A DNA stretch of 38,330 nt from Candidatus Omnitrophota bacterium. GTDB lineage: Bacteria > Omnitrophota > Gorgyraeia > Gygaellales > Profunditerraquicolaceae. The position numbers and the translations under genes were made by a program. Below the pieces are notes generated by a model that was not told the DNA's origin, did no database searches, and saw only the letters and a list, made by a program, of their open reading frames with translations. Below are positions 22,726 to 31,824 of this stretch, one piece after another (position 1 is the first letter of the stretch; every line of letters starts with the position of its first letter). The stretch spans positions 1 through 38,330 of the forward strand of contig JACROS010000011.1 in the NCBI GenBank assembly GCA_016214325.1. The letters are read 5' to 3'.

Positions 22726-23907
22726 TTATCTGACTAAATCACCAATTTTAACTGGTGAATTTTCTTTCTTAATATCACAGGCAGAAATATTACTGCGCAC
22801 CTGAATAACCTGCAAAAGAGCGATGGACTGATTTCCTCTATAGACATGAAAATTATCACCTTGCTTTACACCAGCATTATCACCTAAATCTATAATCAAG
22901 AAATTACTATCTCTATTTATTGCAACAACCTTTCCACCTTGGCCCAAACTATCCCTAGAGCCGGAAGTTGTTGATTGCGGGCGCACCACTATCGCCGGCA
23001 ATTTCACGGACTGATCCTGTGAATCATCTTTGGTTTCTAAATCAGATGCCTTTTCTTTCACTTGGCGCGCAGAACTAAGCTGGTCTCTTATTTTATCTAC
23101 ATAATTAAGCTTGTCTGACAACATTGCTTCCATTTCATCCATACGCCGCGCTAAAGCATCTTTTTCTTCTTGAGTTTGCTGAAGCTTTTTCTCTAAATCA
23201 AACTTACGATTATTCAAATTCTTTAACTGACGACTCAAAAACGCATTTTCCCCTTTTATTGCTTTTAAATTCTCAGCTATCTGCGCTTTATCATTTTTCT
23301 CTCTAACTAATTCCTGAGCAATACTATCCATGACTTTCTGGTTATAAGCCATTTGCTGGGACATATCTTCTTTTTCTCTTTTTAAACCACTTAAATCAAT
23401 TTCCAAAGAAGCTTTTTCTTTCATAAGCTGGTCATTATCAAGCTTGATTCCTTTTAGCTCACTGCGTAAATTAATTAATTGCAGCTCAAGGTCTGTCTTT
23501 GCCTTAAGAATTCCTGCCCAATAAACATCGTCGCTGCTGCGGGCAACAAATTGTTGCTGCACTACCTGCGCCCTCTGTTCTTCTTGCGGCTGAGATTTTG
23601 CTGTTTTTAACTTCTCTACCAAATCATCTTTTGCCCTGCTAAGCAGATCATATTTTCTCTGTAGCTCTATTTTATCTTGGCTTACACGGTCAATCTCGCG
23701 GCTAAACTCATTAACTTTATTTTCTAAACTGCGCAAATTTGCCGAATCATTTTCTGCTTTTAACTCCAGCGCAGAATTTCTCCTCTTCATTTCTTCATTT
23801 AAACGCATCAAGTTCTCTTTATCGCCTGAAGTTTGGATAAGAAGAAACAGAAAAATTAAAGTAAAAACTGCCAGTCCAATAATAATCAGCTTAGCTTTTT
23901 TATCCAT
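22726..23907 (-). CDS. Membrane-anchored coiled-coil protein with C-terminal beta domain
   Basis: 393 aa. One N-terminal TM helix (residues about 6-25, LIIIGLAVFTLIFLFLLIQT) leads into a long coiled coil (about 30-300) rich in Glu, Lys and Leu, with a short break near residue 115. After a Ser/Thr linker comes a compact beta domain (about 326-393; GGKVVAINRDSNFLIIDLGD, AGVKQGDNFHVYRG, KIGDLVR) resembling the small beta domains at the ends of envelope and flagellar-assembly proteins. With the TM at the N-terminus, the coil and beta domain probably lie in the periplasm. AGGAGGT start site. Flanked by two sugar regulators; its role is unknown. Confidence 0.75.
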   Translation of the reverse strand: MDKKAKLIIIGLAVFTLIFLFLLIQTSGDKENLMRLNEEMKRRNSALELKAENDSANLRSLENKVNEFSREIDRVSQDKIELQRKYDLLSRAKDDLVEKLKTAKSQPQEEQRAQVVQQQFVARSSDDVYWAGILKAKTDLELQLINLRSELKGIKLDNDQLMKEKASLEIDLSGLKREKEDMSQQMAYNQKVMDSIAQELVREKNDKAQIAENLKAIKGENAFLSRQLKNLNNRKFDLEKKLQQTQEEKDALARRMDEMEAMLSDKLNYVDKIRDQLSSARQVKEKASDLETKDDSQDQSVKLPAIVVRPQSTTSGSRDSLGQGGKVVAINRDSNFLIIDLGDNAGVKQGDNFHVYRGNQSIALLQVIQVRSNISACDIKKENSPVKIGDLVR

Positions 23908-23926
23908 TAAACCTCCTAGAATTTAA

Positions 23927-25162
23927 CTACCAAAGCTGGGCAAACATCTTCTGCATTACCAAGCTTGCCGCACCCAAAGCCACTGCATTCTCGCGCAGGT
24001 TAGAATAAACAATCTTTAAATCATCCGTCGCTTCTCTAAAAGACCATTCTTTCACAGTTGCATTTACTTTATTTAGAAATGCATCGCCTGCTTCTTCAAA
24101 ACCCCCTCCAATAATTACTGCCTGAGGGTTAAGTAAATTCACCAAAGAAGCAATTTTAATTCCCAGCCGCTTTGCCGCATTAACTAGTGCAATATTAGCC
24201 ACTTCATCACCGGCACGAGCAGCAATAAACACGCTCTTTAAATCTATATTATTCATATTACTCGAGGTAATTTTTAAGAATTTATCAGCTTTTGACTTAT
24301 CTTTAGAAAGCATAGACCTGGTATCTTCCACAATACCCATGTCCAGTTCCCAGCGCTTTAAGAAACAAGAATTTCCCACTTTACAATTAAAATCATCCTG
24401 TTCTTTATAGTTATAAACAGAAACTTCTCCAGCATACCCCTGGGCGCCGCGATAAGCTTCGCCATTAATAATTATCCCGCAGCCTACTCCGGAAAACATA
24501 TAAATTAAGTCTTTAAAATTCTGGTCCAGCCCCAGCCACTATTCCCCAAAGCAAGCGCTCGTGGCATCATTTTCAATTAATGTCGGAATATTAAACTCTC
24601 TTTCAATTAAAGACTTTAAGGGCAAATCTACCGAAGCATAAGTATAATAATGATCCATTTTCTGCGGCCAGTGTATTGAACCATCTGCCTTATTAATTAA
24701 ACCGGCAATTCCAACACCAATACCTTTAATATTAGAACTGTGTTCCTTAGAGCGCCTAAGAATTTCGCGCACAATATCAAAAAGGCACTCTGATATTTCC
24801 TTAACTGATGCCCGTGGGCGGGCAACTTGCGTTTTGGTAATAATATTTCCTTTGAGGTCCAGCAGTAGGCCAACCATGCTCATCAAATTTAAACCCACTC
24901 CAATAACATATCCTGCCTGAGCATTTAAATCTAAAAGTACCGGCCTTCTCCCGCCCTCAGAAACGTCTAACTCTTTCTCGTATACCAAATTGCGCTTAAT
25001 AAATTCATCAACATAATTAGAAATGGTTACAACATTAACTCCCATTTCCTTTGAAATATCAGGCCTACTAATCGGGCCGCGGCGGCGTAAAATCTCAAGT
25101 ATATCAATATTTCGTTTTTCTTTTTCGCTTAAGTCTTCTTTCCAAAAATCTAAAGTTCGCAT
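23927..25162 (-). pseudogene. ROK-family regulator/kinase interrupted by one in-frame TAG
   Basis: One continuous frame except for TAG at 24539-24541. The upstream 207 codons carry a winged helix-turn-helix (RGPISRPDISKEMGVNVVTI) and the first half of a ROK domain (VGVGIAGLINKADG, ENDATSACFGE). The 13 codons after the TAG (WLGLDQNFKDLIY) and the next 190 (MFSGVGCGIIINGE, AGEVSV, NLLNPQAVIIGGG) complete it. The zinc motif is degenerate: the usual His is absent and CKVGNSC replaces CxCGxxGC. So it is a NagC/XylR-type ROK repressor whose sugar site may be altered. The TAG may be a real nonsense mutation, a sequencing error, or may leave two interacting polypeptides. TAG ends other genes here normally, so recoding is unlikely. 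Confidence 0.82.
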
Positions 25163-25206
25163 CTAAACATCATACTTTCTCCGTGGCTTTTAGAGAATTT
25201 TATTAC

Positions 25207-25236
25207 TTTATTTATACTACTAAAGAAAATACAAGT
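25207..25236 (-). promoter_or_regulatory. Sigma-70 promoter of the ROK gene
   Basis: Minus-strand TTGACT, 17-bp spacer, TATAAA, within the 96-bp gap upstream of the ROK frame. An imperfect dyad, CTTTA(N10)TAAAG, spans the spacer and -10 region and could be an operator for autoregulation. Box edges may be off by a base. Confidence 0.65.
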
Positions 25237-25258
25237 CAAGTAATTTTAATAAATTAGG

Positions 25259-26881
25259 TTAATTTACATCTTCTAGAGTGAAGCTGCGCTCCACAATCCC
25301 GCTGGGGCTGACTACTACCAAATTAATCTCCTTTGTCCCAGAGTGAATATAAGAGGTATTAAATGTTGCGGAATCATTTGCTACTGAAGGGGTTTTACCA
25401 ATGTTACCAGACCAAAGATACTGCAGTTCTACTTGCATACAACCAGAAGGCGAAGCATAGGCCAAAGACTCAACTGCCACTGCTTCATCTTTTTTTGCCT
25501 TTGAAGGGGATGATTTCAAATCAATCTTACTCATATCAAGAGCAGTATACTCATCTTTAAATGAAGCATCCAGAAAAGTCTTTAGATTATATTCTATAGG
25601 CCTATCTTCTTCTAATTCGCTTAGCCGCTCTTTAGCAAGTTTTTGTGTTTCAACAAATGGATCAAGAGCCTTGCCCAACAATTTGTTATAATACTCTTTT
25701 GCTTTTTCTTTATTGCCTTCACATTGCGCCAACAAACCTAGCTGATATAAACTTGAAGCTACCTGCGCACTAACTACAGGAGATTCTTTTTGAGCTAATT
25801 TCTCAAAAAGCTCTCGCGCGCTCTTTAAATCCCTTAATGCATAAGCATTAAAGAATGCAGCCTTAAAAATTGCCTCATCTGAATAAACACTCCCAGGAAA
25901 ACGTAAAAGCTCAAGATAAACATCTTTAGACAAAGTATAATCCTTCGCCTTCTCAAGATTATATGCCCTTAAATAAACTAACTGCTCATCAAAAGCCTCT
26001 TTACCACCGACACTTTCTATCTGTTTAAACATTTTTTCTGCATAAGCTGGATCATTAGCTAAATCATCATTAAACGAGAAGGATTTTGCTATTTCAACTA
26101 ACGCAGGAATTATTTTATCCTTTGGCTTTCCTGAATCAACCAAACGTTTAATATAAATATCATAAATACTTTCAGACAATTCGATATTCCCGTCTTTATA
26201 AAAACTCTGTGCACTAGACAAAAGCTCTTCGTCTTTGGCGTTATTTGCTAAAAATGATTGTGAATACAATTTATACAGCTCGCGTGCTTTTAGCTTTTCG
26301 CCATAAGCCTGAAGCTGGTCGGCAACATTCTTTAAATTAACTGCATTCTTAGCATTACTAGCGCTGATTGTTGCCTGCTGCATCAAATCTTCAAGGCTTG
26401 ATTCACGCAAATTGTCCTGCTGGTCACGATGAAATTTCCAAAGCACGAGCTTTACATCAAGCATTAAAGGATCTTCTGCAGGCAAAGCAGCAATGCTTTT
26501 TTGCGCAGACTGAACAATCTGATCCCTGTATTCATTGCCCTTGTTAAAATATTCATCCCAACTCTGAGCCTCTTCAAGATACCTCAACTGGTTATAACGC
26601 GAGAGAGCAATATAAAAATCTGCCCTGCCGGCAAGCTCATTCTTTTGCTTAATCAGCGAGTTTAACAAATCAACAAATTCATTATATTTATGCTCTTTGA
26701 AGAATGCGTCTGAAGCCTCCTCAAATTTAATATTTATCTCCTCGGTATTTTTCGCCTGCAGAATCTCTTTAGAGAAACGATCCACTAATAAATCTTCTGC
26801 TCCATAAACCAAGCCTGCACAATAAACAAAAGAAAGAATTAATAACAAAACCCGGCTGACTTTAAAAATTTTTCTTTTCAT
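25259..26881 (-). CDS. Secreted tetratricopeptide-like helical repeat protein
   Basis: 540 aa. Signal peptide residues 1-27 (SFVYCAGLVYG-AEDL). Most of the mature chain is helical with TPR-like pairs, for example NIELSESIYDIYIKRLVDSG, DYTLSKDVYLELLRFPGSV, and VSAQVASSLYQLGLLAQCEG followed by KEKAKEYYNKLLG. The last 65 residues form a beta region (VELQYLWSGNIGKTPSV, KEINLVVVSPSGIVERSFTL) that looks like a small Ig-type sandwich. No catalytic motif. It is the last gene of the carbohydrate operon, 12 bp after a GH2-like hydrolase. It may scaffold envelope assembly or hold polysaccharide; both are guesses. Confidence 0.78.
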   Translation of the reverse strand: MKRKIFKVSRVLLLILSFVYCAGLVYGAEDLLVDRFSKEILQAKNTEEINIKFEEASDAFFKEHKYNEFVDLLNSLIKQKNELAGRADFYIALSRYNQLRYLEEAQSWDEYFNKGNEYRDQIVQSAQKSIAALPAEDPLMLDVKLVLWKFHRDQQDNLRESSLEDLMQQATISASNAKNAVNLKNVADQLQAYGEKLKARELYKLYSQSFLANNAKDEELLSSAQSFYKDGNIELSESIYDIYIKRLVDSGKPKDKIIPALVEIAKSFSFNDDLANDPAYAEKMFKQIESVGGKEAFDEQLVYLRAYNLEKAKDYTLSKDVYLELLRFPGSVYSDEAIFKAAFFNAYALRDLKSARELFEKLAQKESPVVSAQVASSLYQLGLLAQCEGNKEKAKEYYNKLLGKALDPFVETQKLAKERLSELEEDRPIEYNLKTFLDASFKDEYTALDMSKIDLKSSPSKAKKDEAVAVESLAYASPSGCMQVELQYLWSGNIGKTPSVANDSATFNTSYIHSGTKEINLVVVSPSGIVERSFTLEDVN

Positions 26882-26893
26882 ATTTTAACTCTC

Positions 26894-28144
26894 TTATTCT
26901 TTGCACTTTAAAGGGGTTTTTTTACCTTTAACTTTTTTGGGAGGATTTTTCCAGAATTCCCGCACTACATAATAAGCCTTGCGCGGAACACGTTTATTCA
27001 AACCATCCTGCATCTCTTCTGACAAAGCCACAATACCAAACCACTCCTCGTTCATATTCTTGTTATTTGGAGCCTTAATATCAAAATAATAACTGCCATT
27101 GGACCAATTTGACCCGGTATCGTGAATTCCCCAGGTTAGCGCATCTGATTCATTATTCTTCCACCACTCGTCAGTCCATTCAAAGATAGTCCCACCAAGG
27201 CAATTGCCCTCGCCTTCTTTATTATTTGCCAGATTATCATAAATCTGGCGCCATTGAGATTCTAGAAAAAACGCCTGCATATTTTGATTCTCGCTCTTTT
27301 GATAGGCATCATAACAATCTGCACCAAATTCCGCCAAGAGCACCGGCTTATCAAAAGTCATTTTCAAAGATTTAAATAGATTTCCAAAAGTTTTTCCCCG
27401 ATAAATAATACAGGCAACCAGATCCACATCCGGGCAATATTCCTTGGCATAATCCAGGCCGATTAATTCCCCATTTCCCAAAGCTACTGGATGCTGTGTA
27501 TCAGTTTTATGAATTTCATTCGCTATTGAATTTACAAAAGAATAATAAATTTTATAGCGCATGGCCTTTTGCTTCTGAGGATCAGACTCTTTATCAATTT
27601 CATCGGTTGACCAACGGTTAATCTGGCCAAGACAGGAATAATTATTTTCATTTCCAAGGATCCACATTAAAACACCCGGCTCATCTTTATACAAATTTAC
27701 CATCTCAAGAACTTCCTTACGAATCTTGTCTTCAAAAACTTTATCTCCATATAAAGGGCATGGATATTCCCAAAATCCCAGCCAATGCCCAAGAATGGTG
27801 CGTATTCCAAACTTTTCGTATAAATCACGGATCACTTGTTTGACTTTTTGCGGATCATCTCCTGCTTTATATATTCTAACCGTATTAACACCCATTTCCT
27901 GCATTAGTTTTCCATCAACAAGCCAAGGCTTATTTGGGTCTGACCACCAATCATAGTCATGGCTCTGCCCAATAGGCACAGGATTATAACAAACGCCTTT
28001 TACTATAAAAGGCTTGTTATTAACTATTAACTGGTAATGATTATTTTTGAGATTTTTTATAAAGACTTTGGGTAACGGCTTTGAAGCCATGCCCATGGCA
28101 AGAAATATAAATAAGACTGCAAGTATTTGTGGGTATTTTTTCAT
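26894..28144 (-). CDS. Secreted GH2-like TIM-barrel glycoside hydrolase
   Basis: 416 aa. Signal segment residues 1-20. The barrel begins with NNKPFIVKGVCYNPVPIGQS, as in GH2 C-terminal barrels. Acid/base Glu166 lies in WILGNENNYS and nucleophile Glu272 in VLLAEFGAD, with the expected roughly 100-residue separation, and EWTDEWWKNN follows. The GH2 N-terminal sugar-binding and Ig domains are absent. Probable retaining beta-glycosidase in the periplasm or outside; substrate not shown. It is paralogous to the C-terminal half of the 778-aa protein at 29488. Preceded by a strong intergenic hairpin and 12 bp upstream of the TPR-like gene. Confidence 0.85.
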   Translation of the reverse strand: MKKYPQILAVLFIFLAMGMASKPLPKVFIKNLKNNHYQLIVNNKPFIVKGVCYNPVPIGQSHDYDWWSDPNKPWLVDGKLMQEMGVNTVRIYKAGDDPQKVKQVIRDLYEKFGIRTILGHWLGFWEYPCPLYGDKVFEDKIRKEVLEMVNLYKDEPGVLMWILGNENNYSCLGQINRWSTDEIDKESDPQKQKAMRYKIYYSFVNSIANEIHKTDTQHPVALGNGELIGLDYAKEYCPDVDLVACIIYRGKTFGNLFKSLKMTFDKPVLLAEFGADCYDAYQKSENQNMQAFFLESQWRQIYDNLANNKEGEGNCLGGTIFEWTDEWWKNNESDALTWGIHDTGSNWSNGSYYFDIKAPNNKNMNEEWFGIVALSEEMQDGLNKRVPRKAYYVVREFWKNPPKKVKGKKTPLKCKE

Positions 28145-28156
28145 AAATGCTAATTT

Positions 28157-28194
28157 TTTATGCAGGATCCCGGTTGCCCAGGACCCTGCATAAA
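28157..28194 (-). other. Intergenic hairpin between the double-CBM gene and the GH2-like gene
   Basis: Arms 28157-28170 and 28181-28194 pair over 14 bp in the minus-strand RNA (one G-U) around a 10-nt loop. No U-tract follows. Such hairpins often stabilise the upstream message, giving high output of a binding protein relative to the downstream enzyme. That role is inference. Confidence 0.6.
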
Positions 28195-28206
28195 ACTAAA
28201 TAACAA

Positions 28207-29388
28207 TTATTCGTATTTTATTTCATCCAGATAAAAAGTCATTCCTTCTGGATTATTATCAACGTTTCCCGCCCAGCAGAAACCACCAAAAATATAGGAC
28301 ATATCTTTGCCCTTTAAGTCAATGGTATACTGTGTCCACTCTTTATTTAAAATCACCGGCCCGATTACAGCGCTGTCTGAATCAGAATATTCATTCATAA
28401 TGCCGCCGACTTTAAACTCTTCTATTCTCTCGCCACCTTTTGCGCCCTTGGCCCAAAAAGTAAGCTTGGTTGCTTTTGATAAATCAAAACCTCCGTCGAT
28501 AGCTCCCCAGTTATTTGCCGGGTTCTGCCAATAAATACCTGCCCAACGTGCACCTTGTGCGCCTTGGCCGCTATATATAATCTTGATGCAGGTATCGCCT
28601 AAATATGGATCATCTTTTGAAGCGCCGTCATACTTTAAATCTCCATAATCACCCATCCAGCCTGAAGGAATAAAGTGATTACTGGAAGACGACCTGTCTG
28701 CATAAACATAAAACGGCATTGCTTCCTGTTTTTTTGATTCTGGTTTTAAAGTAGGATCAGCTTCAAACTTTACATCATCAATATAAAAAGTTGCACCCTC
28801 AGGATTAAGATCCGAGGTAGTAACCCAGCCAAAACCTCCGCTAATATAGCTTAAATCCTTACCAGCTAAATTAATAGTATACTGTTTCCAGGCATCAGTA
28901 AGCTCTACTGGGCCCATTTCAATAACAGCAGAATCAGGATAGGTGCCCTTAATTCCACCGACGGTAAACTTCTGAATCACTTCCCCGCCCTTTGCGCCCT
29001 TAGCCCAAAAAGTTAACTTGGTCATACCGGTAAGATCAAACCCGCCCTTTTTGCTTCCCCAATTATTTGCAGGATTCTGCCAATATACACCGGCCCAACC
29101 TTGATTTTGCGATTTCTTTCCGCTATAAACAAATTGCAAACAAGTTGCACCAGAATGCGGATTATCAGTACTCTGGTCATTCAATTTTACGTCACCATAA
29201 TCACCCATCCACCCCGATGGAATATAGTGATTCTCTTTGTTGCCTTTGTCAGAATAAACAACAAATTCTTTTGGGCAAGAAGCTTGTGCAGCCTCATCTT
29301 TTACCGGCTCAGCAGCCTTATCCTCTGCCTGCACACAAAATGGCATCAATAACATCAATGCCGCTAGAATTGCTAATTTCTTTTTCAT
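28207..29388 (-). CDS. Secreted protein of two tandem carbohydrate-binding-like domains
   Basis: 393 aa. Signal peptide residues 1-21 (PFCVQA-EDKA). Two homologous domains of about 165 residues (about 42-209 and 224-393) share IPSGWMGDYGD, AGxYWQNPANNWG, GGFDL, LTFWAKGAKGGE, QYTI and NPEGxTFY. This matches the beta-jelly-roll look of CBM or ExoP-type galactose-binding domains, with many surface Trp and Tyr suited to sugar stacking. No catalytic motif, so it is probably a periplasmic or surface glycan-binding protein working with the flanking hydrolases. The start has a GGAGGC site. Exact CBM family not assigned. Confidence 0.82.
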   Translation of the reverse strand: MKKKLAILAALMLLMPFCVQAEDKAAEPVKDEAAQASCPKEFVVYSDKGNKENHYIPSGWMGDYGDVKLNDQSTDNPHSGATCLQFVYSGKKSQNQGWAGVYWQNPANNWGSKKGGFDLTGMTKLTFWAKGAKGGEVIQKFTVGGIKGTYPDSAVIEMGPVELTDAWKQYTINLAGKDLSYISGGFGWVTTSDLNPEGATFYIDDVKFEADPTLKPESKKQEAMPFYVYADRSSSSNHFIPSGWMGDYGDLKYDGASKDDPYLGDTCIKIIYSGQGAQGARWAGIYWQNPANNWGAIDGGFDLSKATKLTFWAKGAKGGERIEEFKVGGIMNEYSDSDSAVIGPVILNKEWTQYTIDLKGKDMSYIFGGFCWAGNVDNNPEGMTFYLDEIKYE

Positions 29389-29487
29389 TTTTACGCCTCC
29401 GTTTTTATAAATTTAGTTTTGTTTCTTTTTAAACTCTCAAGTCAAACCAAGATGCTGTTTTGCCTCCTCCTTTCTAGAATTCTACCT

Positions 29488-31824
29488 TTACTTCCACATC
29501 CTCTTATATTCAAAATAAGCTTTGCGTAATTGCCGTAAAAATGGGCTAAGTTTTCCATCCCCCTGCCCGGAAACACCAAGCCATTCCTCGTGCATATATC
29601 CATCAGGAAACGGCCCCACCCACAGCCCCTTTGTATCATGACGGCCGGGTTCATAGCCCTTCCACCATTCATCAAGCCATTCAAAAACAAAACCCCCGAT
29701 GGCATTACCTGCTCCGCCGGCAAAAGACATATTGTTCTCAATGTCCTCCCACGAACCACGATGATACAATGACTGTAAATACTCTGCTTCATCAGCAGTT
29801 TTTCCTTCGGCATAAGCCGGGCAACCAAACTCTGTAATAAAAACCGGCCTGCCTATATATTCTTTGGCCTGCTGCCACAAAGAACCAAAACCATAATCTC
29901 CGCGGTAAGCATTTGTCCCAAACATATCCACATCAGGTGAAAACTTGCCGAATTTATCCATGAATAAAATATCCCCGCTGCAAATAGCCACAGGATGCTC
30001 AGGGTCAAGCGCCTTAATTGTCTGCGCTACTTCGTTGGCAAACTTAAAAAATGCTTCGGGTTCTTTGTCAGCATTGCAAGCATATCCATAAACATTTTCA
30101 TTTCCTAAAAGCCAGAACAAAATATATGGCTCATCTTTAAACTCCATCACCATATTAGTTACTGACTCAACCATTTTCTTTTTTTGCTCTTCATTATTAT
30201 AGTCAGTGCCGGGATTCCATGACGCACCTGAACCAATGGCGTATTTACCAAGAAAATCCCCCATCACAGTCATGATCCCGTAATTTTCATAAAGATCCCT
30301 GAGAATTTCTTTTTTTACTTTTAAAGGGTGATGATAAAGCCTGATTGTATTCACCCCCATTTCATGCATTAGAAGAAAATCTCCTACATTTGGCTCATCA
30401 TTATCCTGTTTATTATTTTTATTCCGGTCAACAAAAGCATCATACGGGCCGTCGGCTTTACCATTATTATTAAAATCTTCTTCCATCCAGTTGCCCATGG
30501 TCCCTTCATCAGGAGATTGCCCGACTTTCGTAGGAGCATAAGTAACACCTTTAATAATATACGGAGCGTCATTTACTAAAAGCTGCCAGTCGCCGGTTTC
30601 ATACTGCACCAAACGCACCTTGCCTTTACCCAGCGCTCTTTTTAAAACCGGTTTTTCTAAAGAGGTTTTTGGTTTCAATTTTTCAAAGAGCCCGATTTTT
30701 ACAAATTTTCCCGGGTTAGTAACCACAATATCATTTGAAATATCATTATCAAAACCATTAATAATTTTTATTTCTGCAGCACTAAGCTTATATCCAAAAT
30801 TAGGATTATTACGCAGAAGATAATTTATTTTTGCAATTGCCGCCTGGCCAACTGACCAGGGGGTGTGCCAATAGGTCCAGCCGTAACTTCCCGGGAAATG
30901 CACCACAATTGCATAATAACATTTTATCGCCTGCTTAATTAACCCGCTTCTCTCTAAAATTAAACCGGTATAAAATAATTTTACTCCCTGCGGCTCAGGA
31001 GCTAATGCCCATTTTAAGAATGCCGCCTCTAAATCAGGTGAATGTACAAAATCCCAATGCGGGCACTCCAGCCTTTTTTCTTTTTGCGCCTTTTTAAATT
31101 CCGGATCCCACCTTACAGAAGTAGTGTTTGGATAAATCCCTTCGCCAACTGCCTGAGACAAACCCTCCTGATCTTTAACCACATATTTATAATCCTTGGT
31201 TCCTACATTCTGAAATTCACCATACTTTGCATAATCAACAAAATCTTCCTTACCAGCGTCATATAAAACTATTTTTGTAGGAAGCTGGCTAACCTTGCAA
31301 GCTGGGGCTGCTCCTTGCTCTTCTGTTCCCGGGCAAGGCGTAGGCAGTTCTTCTTTTGGATTAATCTTCAGAATGCTTTCCCGTGAGGCCTTAGACACCG
31401 ACCAAAACCATCCGCGCGGATCCCAGGCTTGTGCAAAGCAAAATTTCAATAAAACTGTTTTAAATAATTTTACCGCCTGAGTATTTTCTTTCTTTATATC
31501 CCGAAAGGCTTCAGCCTGAATAAAATAAGCAGTGCCCACATCATTTAAAACTTGCACAGATTCAATTTCTGCTCTCTTTTTAGGAAGCGTCTTAAGCGAG
31601 GCTTGCTGTTTTTCTGCTTCAGCAGTATAAAGGTCAATACATTGCTGGGTATATTTTAAAGTAGCATCAAAATCTTTTGTGCCTTTTGCCTGCCAAGCCT
31701 TTACGACCAGATCTCCACTAGTTGGAATTTCTTCTGCAGTCAAAGCCGGCAAACCAATAGCCGCAGAGCTAAGCAAAAGAAAAAAAACTAATATCTGTAA
31801 TCGTTTAATTTTTAGTTTCAACAT
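29488..31824 (-). CDS. Secreted fusion: helical repeats plus calcium-loop GH2-like TIM-barrel hydrolase
   Basis: 778 aa. Signal peptide residues 1-30. Residues about 35-340 are helical repeats; two copies share a Trp-rich turn (DPRGWFWSVSKASRESILKI near 135 and GWTYWHTPWSVGQAAIAKI near 315). The barrel runs from about 402 (VRLVQYETGDWQLLVNDAPY), with acid/base Glu576 (WLLGNENVYG) and nucleophile Glu665 (VFITEFGCPA), then EWLDEWWKGY. Between early strands, residues 450-478 hold two EF-hand/dockerin-like loops (DFNNNGKADG and DRNKNNKQDNDE), probably binding Ca2+. It overlaps the upstream permease stop by one base (TAATG). Probable beta-glycosidase of the imported-sugar pathway; substrate unknown. 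Confidence 0.82.
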   Translation of the reverse strand: MLKLKIKRLQILVFFLLLSSAAIGLPALTAEEIPTSGDLVVKAWQAKGTKDFDATLKYTQQCIDLYTAEAEKQQASLKTLPKKRAEIESVQVLNDVGTAYFIQAEAFRDIKKENTQAVKLFKTVLLKFCFAQAWDPRGWFWSVSKASRESILKINPKEELPTPCPGTEEQGAAPACKVSQLPTKIVLYDAGKEDFVDYAKYGEFQNVGTKDYKYVVKDQEGLSQAVGEGIYPNTTSVRWDPEFKKAQKEKRLECPHWDFVHSPDLEAAFLKWALAPEPQGVKLFYTGLILERSGLIKQAIKCYYAIVVHFPGSYGWTYWHTPWSVGQAAIAKINYLLRNNPNFGYKLSAAEIKIINGFDNDISNDIVVTNPGKFVKIGLFEKLKPKTSLEKPVLKRALGKGKVRLVQYETGDWQLLVNDAPYIIKGVTYAPTKVGQSPDEGTMGNWMEEDFNNNGKADGPYDAFVDRNKNNKQDNDEPNVGDFLLMHEMGVNTIRLYHHPLKVKKEILRDLYENYGIMTVMGDFLGKYAIGSGASWNPGTDYNNEEQKKKMVESVTNMVMEFKDEPYILFWLLGNENVYGYACNADKEPEAFFKFANEVAQTIKALDPEHPVAICSGDILFMDKFGKFSPDVDMFGTNAYRGDYGFGSLWQQAKEYIGRPVFITEFGCPAYAEGKTADEAEYLQSLYHRGSWEDIENNMSFAGGAGNAIGGFVFEWLDEWWKGYEPGRHDTKGLWVGPFPDGYMHEEWLGVSGQGDGKLSPFLRQLRKAYFEYKRMWK

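Noticed and set aside
24539-24541. TAG recoded as an amino acid in this organism
   Set aside because: nadE, the LacI gene and the sigma gene appear to end naturally in TAG at normal family lengths, so general recoding is unlikely.
29442-29828. 128-codon minus-strand ORF overlapping the 778-aa hydrolase gene
   Set aside because: It is an alternative frame of a conserved catalytic region, with no homology of its own.
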